DNA from: Protea cynaroides
Taxonomy: Eukaryota; Streptophyta; Magnoliopsida; Proteales; Proteaceae
Length of the DNA stretch: 64,000 nucleotides
Direction of reading: 5' to 3'
Assembly (NCBI GenBank): GCA_028583415.1
Contig: CM053269.1
Coordinates: forward strand, 43,637,016-43,701,015
In this document: piece by piece, positions 1-12,100 of the stretch
Layout: each line of letters starts with the position of its first letter
How positions within the stretch are numbered: position 1 is the first letter of the stretch
The notes under the pieces: model-generated
What the model was told of the DNA's origin: nothing
Seen by the model: only the letters and a program-made list of their open reading frames with translations
Databases searched by the model: none
Translations under genes and position numbers: made by a program

Positions 1-859
1 ATTTGATGAATGCATGTTACATTCATCGATTTAAACACTGATTTGAGGTTTGATTTGAGAAATTTTTGAAGAACATGTAAAATTTCAATTTTTTTTTTCC
101 AGAAATTAATCCTTTGCTCTTTTACTACTTATATAAGATGTGTAGATCACTGATCTACCATCTTTGTTTCTCAGTGGTAATTTTCAAGTTTATTTTTTAT
201 TTATTTTATTTATTTTGTTAAAAAATAGATATATAATTCAAATAAATTATTTTTTTCATGTAAAATTTTACTATTCTCTCTCTCTCTCACACTCTGATCT
301 ACACTGCATCTCTTTCTTCTTCTCCCTTCTGCTGTGGTACAACTCATTCCACTGTAATTCCCTTCCCTGCAGCATTGTTTTTTCCTGTTATCAATTGCTG
401 TTATTCTATGGACAACCAGTACTGTAGCATATATTTTGTCACTATGGACAGTATGGACAGCATCACAGCATGTTATTATATAGACAATCAGTTTCTGTTA
501 TTATATTCTGTTATCAGTTTTTGTTATTTAACTTCTTCTTCTTTTTTTTTTCTTTTTTTTTTTTCTGTCACTATGGACAGCATCACCGCTTGTATTTTGT
601 TCCTGTTCTACTTTAGTTTTCTGTTATTGTTGATTGCTAGCATCACAGTCCTGTTGGGTGTTGGATTCTTGAAATTTCCTGCATGATAAAATTTGATCAA
701 ATGCACCCTTCATTACTGGCTATTGTTTTAACTAACTATACTTGTTAAATTGATGATATATGTGTATCCATGATGTAAGAAACATTTTCCTTCTCAATGT
801 TGCTAATTATAGTGTTTTTATGTTTTAAAATTGTGTTTTGTATGTTTCTTAATCATTTT
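1..859. other. Non-coding AT-rich stretch, no gene seen
   Basis: Pyrimidine-rich, AT-rich sequence with a short CT tract near 275-292 and T runs near 540-565. The open frames here are low in complexity and show no family signature. It may be intron or upstream sequence of the gene whose last exon lies at 3329-3493, but no exon with good splice sites could be defended. Confidence 0.4.
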
Positions 860-865
860 TGTGCG

Positions 866-970
866 TATCTTGTCCCGTATCGTATCCACCGTATCCACGA
901 TACGATACAATACGTTTCTTAATTTCAGTTGACCGATACGGTACCGATACACGATACTTGATTCCTTGAA
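866..970. repeat. GATACGG/CCGTATC motif array ending in a hAT-like terminus
   Basis: About ten direct and inverted copies of GATAC, CGTATC and CGGTACCG are packed into 100 bases. Read on the minus strand from base 970, the array starts CAAGGAATCAAGTATCG. This resembles the ends of the other hAT-like elements in the window, such as CAAGGTTTAAAATCTCGG. No partner end or target duplication was found, so the element may be a solo end or may extend off the left edge. Confidence 0.45.
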
Positions 971-1419
971 CTCAAGTAAGTCAATATAAGGCATGCCAAA
1001 CAATGTCCTTATCCAGTATCTATAGAATGAGCACTGTGAACTATCTGCTTCAAAAAGATAGGTTAGAAACAAGTCAAAAAGAATAGAATCAGAATTGAAA
1101 TCAATTGGAGGATTCAAAGCTGCAAACAGCATTCAAGAGGAACTTAACCAGAGTTTAGTGAATCAAACTGAAATCAATCTAAGCAGAACATAGCAGAAAC
1201 AAACAAGCAAAATAGAACTGAAAACTGGACAGAAACAGTATAGCCGCTGGAAAATAGGGTTGGATAGATCTGAACTGATTTTCAGTTAACAGAATAGACA
1301 GAAAATGATAGAGAACAGGTTAGGAATCCACCTAAACTTCACGCTAGGAATCCAACAAAGCCTGTGAAGAGAAAATCCCCTCTTCTACTAAAGAATCCAC
1401 CTTAGTCTTCACTTGGAAT
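971..1419. other. No gene; A-rich sequence
   Basis: The sequence is rich in AACAGAA and GCAGAA words and resembles the stretch at 19190-19720 in composition. Related words (aatccacctt, acttggaatcc) recur around 1330-1420 and 2440-2455, which marks this as the host of the inserted element that follows. No coding signal is visible. Confidence 0.4.
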
Positions 1420-2434
1420 TAGGGATGTAGCGGATTCGGTACGGATATGCTAATATCCGAATTCGAATCCGTATTCCTATCACCTTATCCGAATTCGGTC
1501 CGACATCCGACGGATTTGTAAAAATGAAATCCAAATTCGAATTCGAATTGTAATCGGGGATATCGGTTGAAATCCGATTCGAAATAGTTAAAACAGAAAG
1601 CTGTGAAGATTTGAACGATACCAGCGAAGACGAGTTGCAGAAGAACAAACTGTACAGTAAACAAGTAAAAATTACAAGAAAATTGCAGAAATAGCAGGAA
1701 ATATGAACTCCGAAGACAAATTGCAGAAGAACAAACTGTATATATTGCAGAAATCCCAATAAATCTAACCCCGTACAAGAAATTACAAGAACCTGTCAAC
1801 AATTTGTAGCTGAAGCTAGATTGCTTCAAGAACACAGTCCTTTTTCTAAAAGAAGAAAAGAAGAAGATGAAGAAAATAGCAGAATGTAGAAGTAGCAGAA
1901 TAAAGAAGAAACGAAGAAAAAGGAGAGAGAAGAATGGGGAAGAAGTAAGAATAATAAAGATGAAAATCAGAACCTCCATCCAGCTTGCAATTAGAAAACC
2001 AGAAGCTCCGTCCATCGAGATTCTCTTCGTGTGATTAGAAAACCAGAACCTCTTCCATCGCGATCCTCCTGTTTGCGATGAGAAAACCTAGAACGTTCTT
2101 GAGTGTTGCACACCTTCTAATCTAATTAAAATTTTAGGTAATCTCTCATTATTATAATAAATGAATAGTAGAGTATTACATCTGTTACCAGACTTTATCT
2201 CGTCAATTATTTTTAATATTTATCTTCTTATTTTTAGGATTTTTTAACCTCTTGTGCGTGATTTCATTCGGAGCGGATTATCTCCGCCAGTTTTGGGTTA
2301 TATCCAAATCCGTCTCCGAATCCGATACCTTCTATCCGAATTCGCATCCGAATCCGAACAATCAAATTCGGATTCCCTTAAAAGGATGCGGATTCGAATC
2401 GAATTTGAATTTTCGGCTATCCTTTTACATCCTT
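1420..2434. mobile_element. Non-autonomous hAT-like element with GGATTCGGAT subterminal arrays
   Basis: Both ends carry dense copies of GGATTCGG, GAATTCGAAT and GGATACGG: about 150 bases at the left, 170 at the right. The outer ends match as inverted repeats (left AGGGATGTAGCGGAT, right read backwards AAGGATGTAAAAGGAT). The flanks repeat ACTTGGAAT (1411-1419 and 2435-2443), fitting an 8-9 bp target duplication. The middle codes for nothing recognisable. A relative lies at 17771-18155. Assignment to hAT rests on duplication length and end layout. Confidence 0.65.
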
Positions 2435-2443
2435 ACTTGGAAT

Positions 2444-3328
2444 CCACCAAGTAAACCATTGAATCAGCAGCATCCTACTGAATTCACAGTAATATAAGTT
2501 TCAGAAAACTGAATGTTATGTTTCATAAATTTGTTAGGAGGGCCTATATGCCAATACATGTATTTATGGCTACAACTAAAGCCAGTGATTGAGTTAGGAG
2601 AGAACTTACATCATCTAACTAATAGGAAATAAGAGCTTCTATCATCCAACCAATAGGAAAGCTCCAATCTTAGCTAATACATTAGCAACCAATTAGAAAA
2701 ATGGAGACAAACTCAGATTGGAATAAAATAATCCCAGACCAAGATAGGTTTTACATTAAAAAAAAGAAAGAAAATAGCTTCTAGAAGACTCGACAACTTG
2801 GACTGTTATCAAGATAAGATTCCTGTTGTGATCTGGAATTTTGTCTCAAAAGTAGAATCTGAGCATGAAACCACAGGCTCTCTTGTCACAGCCACGAGAT
2901 GTCATGCTGGCATGCAGACTGTCATGGCTGTGATGTCACAATCAGATTCTGGAATCTGTTTTCTACTTCTTCCTCCACTGTTACTGGACCCTTGATTCTG
3001 CATAAGGAAGGCTTTCGGAACATTTTTTGGGTCACCCTGGCTGATTGGGTTGGACATTTTGATTCTTGTGACTACTTTTATTTACACCCCTTTTCTGCAG
3101 CCCAAAACCAAAACCCAGCAAAGGAAGCAAGCTATCAACGTAGAAACGATGAGCAATTTTTCATTTTCTGTATTTGATTTCTAAATTTCATATAGATCAT
3201 AGAAGTTGACTAGCAGGCCCATGGTTATTTTGTCTCATTTTCAATATTTTCCTCTAGCTTATAAAGCAGATACTACTTTCTCTTTTTGAATTGTTGATCT
3301 TATTCAAGACTCCATTTGTTAATTGCAG
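2444..3328. other. No gene seen; probable intron before the exon at 3329
   Basis: No open frame shows conserved character. A repeated block (aactaataggaaata / aaccaataggaaa) sits near 2620-2660. The stretch ends in a pyrimidine-rich run and TTAATTGCAG, a good 3' splice site for the following exon. Confidence 0.4.
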
Positions 3329-3493
3329 ATCATCTTATCTCAAGAAAAAACTATTCAGAGACTCAACGAACTTGTCCAGACCCTTCGTGAACAGTTGCAA
3401 CAATGCAGGGGCAATAATGATACGATAAATAGCACTGTAACCCTTACTGAAAATGTAAATGAGCTTGAGCGACACCATATTTTGGAGGATTGA
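3329..3493 (+). CDS. Last exon of a coiled-coil protein (partial gene)
   Basis: After the acceptor TTAATTGCAG a 54-codon open stretch ends in TGA. It reads as a heptad-rich helix (ISQEKT-type start, then QRLNELVQTLREQLQQC, ending NELERHHILED-stop), as expected of the C-terminus of a plant coiled-coil protein. Leucines at regular spacing and many Q, E and R residues support this. The rest of the gene must lie upstream, probably beyond the left edge; no further exons were found in the window. It resembles the tail of a plant coiled-coil family, but I do not recognise it well enough to name it. Coding status is inferred from the splice site, the open frame and the protein-like composition. Confidence 0.55.
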   Translation: MILSQEKTIQRLNELVQTLREQLQQCRGNNDTINSTVTLTENVNELERHHILED

Positions 3494-6168
3494 TCATAGA
3501 GATCTTGCAGTTATGTCAGTTTATTTGGTATCTTCTGATAACTGTTGTTTTTCTCACCAAGCGATTTGTTTCACTCAGAGGTCCTCCTCTTCCATGTAAA
3601 ATTTCTATTATATTCAGCTGACATCAATATTATACATCATCAACTTTGCATGGCTTCCTCTCAGTCATCATTGTTAGGTAATTGTTCAAGGAGGATAATT
3701 TTATCTTCTATGTTACAGACTAATCTTGTGGTAATTAATTGGAAGCCGGGATCATAATGAAACATGTTTAAGGAGATAAGTAATGTTTCATTTGCTGTGC
3801 ATTTTTTAACATGGTAATGGCTTCATTTTGATACAGGCTGAAACAATTTTGGGAGTTAACCAAGCTTTTTCAATAGGTATCAATGTAAATTGGAGAACCA
3901 TAATATGACAATAAGATGAGAAAATTTCGATAGGTGCACTGACGACCAAGCTGTACTGAGGTTGTCTCAAGGAGTAGACCAAATTACAAATTGAAACTGG
4001 CACAGTCCAAAGCACATTGACAGGTGCAATGGAACTGGTACTACAAACCTCTACAAACTGTTTTGTGGGTCTTAATTACAGGATCGAATTGTTGCTTTCC
4101 TAGATGGCATTTATTTAATCAGTGAAAGAACCAGGCCAAAGGATGCAATCAATGAAAGAAAAAAGAAAAAAAAAACAAAGACAGCTGGGTGTTGGTCTAT
4201 ATATTTTGGTCGGTATAAAATGATGAAGACATGGTGTCTGGCAACTCAACGGCCATCAATGGACTCAGGATGTGAGTAACCAACATCTAACCTTGTTGCA
4301 TACAGATTACACACACACATCCGTTTCTGTGTACCAATTGTGCTGTGGGAGTAACTCCATTGAAATGATAAAAGAAAGATTATATACAGAACTGCAATTT
4401 GGAGTCAGAATTTTAGTTTTCCACCCTCACAGGCCTCCGCAATTATTTTTGCCTCTCAGCATGTTCATTTTGATTCCTTTGAACATTGTAACAAGAGTCA
4501 TGCATGTTTTTCCAAGCAGGTCTGTATCTTCAAAACCAATCCAATCCAGATTAGTTTGCAATGACAGATTGGTTTGCAAATCTGTCCATCTTTATTTGTG
4601 AAAGCAATTTGTTTGAAGCAAGGTTTTAAATCCAGGTATCAAACACAGATCCAATGGAAAGTTGACACGTGATAGATACCATAGGATTGGGGATTTCTCA
4701 GGTCTAAAACTAATACAAATTGATTGATCCAATATCGATTACTTGAACCATGAAATGTGCAAAGTTGCAAGTGGGCACCTTTCCACTACCAGCCATCCAT
4801 TAAAAAAAAAATTCCATACCAACTGAAAGTTTGAGTGAATCGAAAGATACTATCTCAATTGGTGCTCCTCTTGCAGCCGATGATTTAATGTTGGAACAAA
4901 ACTACCAAATATTCGAATTGTTCACTTTTAAGTCCTTCTTTCGGTCCCTTTGCCATGCAAATTGGAACAATATCACTGAATCAACAAGAAGACTATCCTG
5001 ATGAGATTTGGATTCTCTTTCTGTTGCCTAATTCTTTATGTCTTTTTTAAGTTTTTGTAAATCAAATCAAGTGGAGTTCATGAAAAAGGGGAATTAGGGA
5101 ATCCTTCTCTTCTGGTTTGGTTGATTGATCTTTGAAGCCAAAAAAACTTTTTTGGATTCCCACGCTAATGCACCAACTTGATAGCTCTTTTCGGTATTAT
5201 TTATGATATTTATTTATATTTAAAATAAATTAATATGATATAAAATCTATATTTAAGATAATGCACCAACTTAAAAATTTTGAAAGGGTAATTTTGTCAT
5301 TATAAAATTAAAGACCATAGCACATTATTACTTAATAGACATATCCATTATGACAAGGTCTGTGTGATACATATTTAACAAATGAGAGGGGGGGTGCGTG
5401 AAATTAATTACGAAATTAAGTGATTGGTGACTTAAAAACAATGGGGTGGGTGAAAAATTTTCAATTTATTTTTATTTCTTTATATCTAGTAGTAATGATT
5501 ATTATTTATAATTCATAATTTATTCTCGTAAATATAAATATAAATATAAACAATTACCAAAGAGAACTTTCTCCATCATTCCACCACCAAAATAAAATAA
5601 AAAAAAAAATAAAAAAAAAATCGTTGACATCATTATTATTTCAAGTCTTCAACAACCTGAATCAGCGGGTCAAACTAAAAAATGGTTTTTTTTTTTCCCC
5701 TTTTTTCCAAGCAAGGGTCTTTGCTTAGTCTTTTTTTTTTCTCTCTCTTCATTCCTCCCAATTAGTTGGAGTGTATGACTCAAACCGGATCATCTGCTGA
5801 GTTATCTCAGTCCCCCTGTTTCAATTCACATCAAAACTGCAACGGTCGAATTTAGAAGTTGTCATGCTATGAACCAAAAAAAAAAAAAACAACAGAACTT
5901 CCCAAACCGAATCGACTTTGGAAAGTAACCAGTGTTCTTAAAAAGACAATGCGAAAAGGCGTCTTGTAGTTAATTACCCCTCCTAAATATTCTTCTCTAT
6001 CCATCTGTAGTACTGACTCGTGAACAAGTAGTTCCTTAGTAGTTCAAGTGGAAATTTCCTCAGTATTCCCAAGCGACTTTAAAGACGTAGTCTTGCAATC
6101 ACTTTACATGTTACACGAAGAGGCGTTAATCCTTAAAAAGCCTCCAACTCTGTTTCGAATTTCCATTA
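3494..6168. other. Intergenic region between the coiled-coil gene and the EEP gene
   Basis: The first few hundred bases are the likely 3' untranslated region of the upstream gene. The region is AT-rich, with A and T runs near 5590-5620 and 5690-5740. At 4620-4900 there is a worn repeat beginning CAAGGTTTTAAATCC with scattered GATACC/GGTATC words, like the ends of the hAT-like elements elsewhere. The last 150 bases before the ATG would hold the 5' untranslated region of the EEP gene. No open frame is convincing. Confidence 0.45.
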
Positions 6169-7345
6169 ATGGCTGACGAAAGTGAAACTTTCTCAAATCC
6201 GATGGAAGAAAACTCCAACTGCATAGGAGATGTCTCCTTTACTACTTTCAACATTCTCGCACCCATCTACAAGAGATTGAATGGTGAGGTAAGCTTGTAT
6301 AATTGTAAGAATTTAATTGGGTTTATTGGATTTCTTCTGGTGTTCGTCTTTGATGGTTGGATTGTCTCTGTTTCAATGAAACCTATCAGTGTTGTGAGAG
6401 TGAGTTCAAGGAGTATTGGCTTAGTCGTAATAAGTGCATACTGGATGGGTTACTGCATCTGAAATCCTCAATTATGTGCTTACAGGTTTGTGTGATTCTC
6501 ACTTCTGGAATTTCTAAAAGTTCATTTAGTGTCATGAGTGGTTGTTAATTTTGAGTATTACTTATGTTTTTTTAGGAATTTTGGATTGGGAATGAAGAGC
6601 TTGTGGGAATGTATGAGTGCCGACTCAGTGACGCTGGTTATGCAACATACAAGCTTGCAAGGACAAACAATCGTGGTGATGGTAATGATACTTTCTATTA
6701 TATTATTCTTGCTGAACTTATCCTTCTTGTACTTCCCTAATGTTGTTGTGGGTATTTGATGTTTTAGGGGGGGAAGGGAAACAAGAAGAAGAGGAAGTAA
6801 TAAATAAATGGGATGGATCAAATTAAAGGCTTTTTATTGTTTTTTAATTTTTTTTTAATTTTTTTTAATTCAGTGATTTGAGTACGAAAGTTTAAAGATT
6901 TTAATCTCTTGAGATTTATAGCACAAAAGTAGAAAAAGATTGGGAACACGTTTTGTTTTGTTTTATCATTTTTTGGATCTTTATATAGTCCTTAATCTTT
7001 CGTTTACTGAGTTTTTTTTTATTTTTTTATTTTATGAGGATTCTGACCATTCATAGTGCCTCAATACGTATTCCGATGCAATATGAGCGACCAAGCTCTC
7101 ACTGCCAAGCGGCAACCACTAAGGGGGAATCCATTGTACTGACTGCTGCTTGATAGTGAGAATGTTGACCATTCATATTACATCATACGTGTTTCATACA
7201 ATATAAACGACCACGATCTCATTGCCAAACGGCAATCATTACAGAAGATCCTGGTCTGGGGAAGAGTGGGAGGGGACTTTTTTTTATGAGGAATGTAGTC
7301 TGTCAACTTGCCACAAACCCTCTTTATATATATATATATAACCCT

Positions 7346-7413
<68 letters not shown>

Positions 7414-9146
7414 ATCAGATGCATTAGTTGCGTTAAGAATAGTTTGTATTTCCAATAAAACTACCTTTTGCTTTGTTCTCTTTATTATCATGAGGGATTG
7501 CATGCTTTTTTTATTGTAACAAATTAGGAAAGAAAAAAATTTCATTTACACCCCATTAAGGATTGCTAACATAATCTACACCCATAAGAATGCAAAACTA
7601 TCATCTAGGTCCCAAAAACTTTGTTGTGTTAATCAAAGAAGTCCACTTCGTCACAAGATTCCCGTTAGATGCTAATGTCAGCTGCATTGGAATATTTCAT
7701 GGACAATACTACCCTTTTAGCCAATTGAAAATACCATTATACCCTTTACCCAAACCATCATCTGTAACTCAAAAACCTACCCCTGCCGTACTCGCTTGCA
7801 AGATGAATTCGCAAGTCTTTCTCTTCCTGCAAGCCAAATCGACATCAAATTGAAGAACGCTTGACCAGGAAGACCACCACTGGCCACAAAAGACTGAGTC
7901 ATCGATACAAGAAAGAACCACTTTGTATCCATAACCTCTTCGTCGACAACGTCATCAGCAGAAGCCGGCGTACCAGAGATCAATGAATTGAGCTCTAGAA
8001 GAAAACTGCCAGAAAATCACATAAGTCTAGCTCTCGCGAGCACCTTGGATTAGAGCTTGCAGCCGTTGCTGAAGCATCTCTTGACTGAGCAACATTGAAG
8101 GTTGGGTTTGAGCGAAGGTTTTGGAGGGATCAGCTATGTTAATTGTGTTCGATGTAGAAGCCGAAGACGAAGAAGCCAGGAAAGCTTCCATCATCAAAGC
8201 GTTATCGTCCGTCCACAGATTCATGGTCGGTAATCCGTAATCCGTCATTCCATAAACAATTAAAAAAAAAAAGAGGGGTTTTACAAACAAAAAGCAGAAA
8301 ACTAAGTGATAATCAAAGGCAATTACAACAATGAAAAACCAAAAAAAGAGCCATCACAATTGATTCTCAGAGTAGTTTCTGATGAAACTTCATCGGTGAC
8401 GGAAGAGGAGAGTAGACCAGGTGATAATTAACACCAAAAAACCAGAAGAAGAGCCATCACAACTGATTCTCAGAGCATTTTCTAACGAAACTTTGTCGGT
8501 GACGGAAGAGGAGAGAGGAAGGAGAAGAGAAGAGAGAAGCGAAGATGAAGGAGGTGGGCTTGTCTGCGCTGATGGCGAGCTTGATATGTGGGGGCAAGGG
8601 GGACGATGATTTCAATTTCATTTGCATTTAGAGTTCATTTAAGTCCCTGACCCCTTTCCTATTTTTTTTTCCGCTTGATATCAGTAATCCACCTCTTTTG
8701 GAACTTCCCCTCCCCCCTGATATTGTCAATCCCTGGAACCCTCTTTTTGGTGGCTTTCGATCAAGAGGTGTTGACGATGAGTTAAGTGATGAGGGAGGTC
8801 ATCGTCGCTGGTGAGGGAGCTCATCACAGTGACTCCAAATTAGGGCTTGGCTGAGTCAAAAAGAAAGGGTGGGAAAGAGTGAACATGAGAGAGTGAAAAT
8901 GAAAGAGGAACAGAAAATATAAATTTAATTCCAAGGACAAATTAGTAAATCAATATAATTTAAAAAAATTTCAATTTATAATATATTTTAACAATTTTAG
9001 TGATTTTCGTCAGTTAAGTGGACTTAGGTGATGTTTTTGCATTCTTGTGAGTGTAGATGATGTTAGTAATCCTTGATGAGGTGTAAATGGAAATTTTTCC
9101 ATTAGAAAATAAGAGGAGAGAAGATGGAGATAATAGAGAAAAGGGG

Positions 9147-9180
<34 letters not shown>

Positions 9181-12100
9181 GAATCAATGTGTCTTCTTTT
9201 CTTCTTATCAGTCACTATTTAAAAATAAAATAAAAAGAATAAAGTGATAGATTCCTAATTACATTAGTGGTAGGATTCCCAGGGGTGTGAATCGGTTAGT
9301 CACGGTTGGGCCTAATCGGTCACCATCAATTAAATACTTTGCATTGTGACCTGCATGTTTAACTAATCGGTCCTCATTTACGAGACATGAATACTTTTAT
9401 TATTCGCTCCAGTCAGTCTCAGTCCATAATCGGTCTTATGTTAATTGGTCTATTAACCGATTTTAATGATGCAAACAACCGATCCATAATCTCGATTATG
9501 TTATTTGGTCTTATGCTAATCATCTCAAATTTTTTTATGAATAATTATTTCTAAATTTAGGGTTTGTGAGAACATCCCTCTTAACTGCCTCTATATCATT
9601 AACTACTAAATTGCTATGTTCAATCATATTCCTTAGACAGGAGTAGGATAACCAACTTGAACAAATTGCATTGTCAATAGAGTTGGTCTACCAAAATTAC
9701 AGGGTCTATCGTTATGCATTATTGGAAATAAAAAATGGGATCAATGAGAAAGAGAAATGAGAGATTAAGACTTTACGATTTAATATTTAGCGGTAATAAT
9801 CATTTAATTGATCGGTGTCGAGTTTGGTCCATAATCAGTCGGTGCAGTCGGGGACTGTAGGCTACACCCTTGCACCATAAACGACCGATTAATAATCAGT
9901 CCAGGCCTAAGCCCGACACGTTTGGTAAACTGTGAATGCCGGTCCGATTTTTAATCGATTGGTCCGGTTTGGGGGACATGGTGTAGGCTAGAAATTGACA
10001 CTCCTAAGAATTCTATAAGTCAACATCACAAAGAATCATAAATAAACAGTAAATCCTAGTTAAACAATAATACTAGTGTTCCAATTATATATAATGAATT
10101 AAAGATAAGAATGATTAAGTGAAGAATTTAGCTCGATCCCAAAGACTAAGAAGACAAAAGCTTGGACAGTTGGTCAACACTAAGGTAGGCGTCACCTAAA
10201 TAACAGAACCAAAGTTGTACAATCTTCAACACTCCCCCTCAAGGTCAAGCTGGAACATGCTCCTCTAGCTTAGAACAACAAGAATAAATATGAATAGCAA
10301 CACCGATTTTCAATAATGACTGTCAGAGACACTAGGGAGCACAGAGAACTTCTTGGTAGCAATATCAAATCACGAGGTAAATATGTGGTGGAGATATCAG
10401 CCATTAATGAAGAATAAACCAACAATAGTAGTCGATATATTTGTAGTGGCAACAATAGAAATATCACCAGTAGCAGTATTAGTAGCAATAGCAGCAGTAC
10501 TGATAGTAGTAGTAGCTATAGTAGTAGTAGCAACAATAGTAGTAATAATAATCATAGCAATAGTAGCAGTAGCAGTAGTAGTAATAGTAGATAGCAACAT
10601 ATAGTATCAACATAGGCCCACGTAGTAGACTCCAATACGAGCAAAGAGGTACTAGATGTTGCATCACGTGTAGGTAGTAGGCTCCAGCACGAGTGGAGAT
10701 AATAGGGATTGCATCACGTGTAGGTTGTAGAGGTTGCATCACGAGCAGATAATAGAGATTGCATTGCGTGCAACTGTAGTAGAGGTAAACTCCATCATGA
10801 GCAAACATGTAGTAGTACGTTACACTCTATTCAATGAGAAGATGCAAACTTGAGCTAATATATATATATACCTTCTCTCCCTCACGTGGAACATTCCACG
10901 TGGATAAATTACGGTGATAGACATCAAATTGTAGGATATAGAATATCAATAGTAATAAGATATCCAAATTTCAAAACCATCTAAAGGTCGGATTAAGAAA
11001 TATGGTGAGGTGCTAGTGTGACTAGGAATATGGTAATGATGCCAGTAGATTTTTTATGTAAATCGACTTCAGCTTATAAAAAAAATAATGAATCGAGAAA
11101 GTGAATTTATACAAAATCAAGGGAACTAAAAGAGACGTGAAGTGCAGAAATGAATTTTGAAAATTTTTAAGGTTGTAAGAACAAAAAGGAAATAATTGAT
11201 GGAAGTGAAACTGGAGTGACTTACTTCTTTTCTAGCATGTAAATCAACTCTAAATGTGGCATACAACTCTTCTAGGTTGTAGGTGAAGAATAAAATTTCA
11301 ACTCTTCTAGGATGGAAAGAAACTTCTTCAAGGTTTCAAGGATTTACACTCAACTCTTCTAAGATTGGTCTGTAGCTCAATGGATTTGCAATTCTTTTAG
11401 GATGTAAATAGGGATAGAAAAACTCTAACTCTTCAAGGTTGAAGTGAAACTCTTTTATGTTTCAAGATGAACTCTTCAAGATTTAAAAGAGAAGATAAAC
11501 TTCAATCCAAATTTTATTCATGAAATCATCTTCTTTTATTATATAAGAATAAACCACTATTTATAGGTTTAATAAATCTTAAATAACTCAAAATAATCTC
11601 AACAATCTCCTATAATCTAGGCTGAGACTGTACATAGAGAAAATAAAAGAGAAACATAAATGATTTAAAATTTTCAATACATAGAAACTTGTCCAATATA
11701 TTGGTTCTTGTTCCAAGGTATAGAAACTTGTTTCAAGGAAAAGACTCTAGAAGAAGCTCTTAATCAATCCATATGAAGAGTCAAATTGGTGGAGAAGGTC
11801 AAAGAAGCTTCAAGAAAAGTATCCACATCATCATCCACTATCTCACATGAAAAGACTGTTATATACTGAAAATTGATTTTCACAACATGGATCATATGGA
11901 TTGGTCCGAACTTGATTGTACTGGTTCCAAAATGAGTTGTGGTGCTTGTGGACCATGACTTGAGCTTGGGCTTTGCTTGGGCCTTACTTGATTATTGGCT
12001 GACCTTTTAAAAGCATGGGTTGGCTCACTTGAATAGAAAGTTGCTAGGGGCAGTCACATGGGTGTGGACGTGGGCTGCATCAATTTTTTACATTAATTGA

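Larger units (their letters stand above)
7532..9100. mobile_element. Mutator-like element (Pack-MULE) carrying MYC2-type gene pieces
   Basis: Long terminal inverted repeats of about 90 bases face each other. Left reads ATTTCATTTACACCCCATTA and continues through GGATTGCTAACATAATCTACACC; the right end read backwards is nearly the same. Flanks are ATTAGGAAA (7523-7531) and ATTAGAAAA (9101-9109), a 9 bp duplication typical of Mutator elements. The partner LTR carries the empty site (AAAATAGAAAATAAG). No transposase is present. The interior holds host coding sequence on the minus strand and a locally duplicated stretch at 8335-8510. Confidence 0.8.
7515..10231 (-). repeat. Left LTR, interrupted by two insertions
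   Basis: Without the insertions at 7532-9100 and 9280-10005 this LTR is about 420 bases, close to the 413-base right LTR. Shared blocks include ATAGAAAATAAGAG, AAAGTGATAGAT, AATCCTAGTTAAACAATAA and ATGAATTA. The intact partner LTR shows both empty target sites. A (GA)n run sits at about 9149-9175. Confidence 0.8.

Noticed and set aside
866..970. Telomere- or centromere-like satellite
   Set aside because: The GATACGG words are irregular in spacing and orientation and stop at a hAT-like terminus; there is no tandem period.
1485..2015. 176-codon minus-strand ORF rich in Phe, Leu and Ser
   Set aside because: Composition follows the A/G-rich plus strand inside a hAT-like element; no domain is recognisable.
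7178..7519. Open frames rich in IYIYIY on both strands
   Set aside because: Products of the (TA)n microsatellite.
8421..8609. Plus-strand ORF in the Pack-MULE (Glu/Arg-rich)
   Set aside because: It overlaps the duplicated purine-rich leader and shows no family motif; the coding signal is on the other strand.
10353..10808. Valine/alanine- and tyrosine/cysteine-rich ORFs
   Set aside because: Encoded only by the AGTAGTAGCAATAG run.
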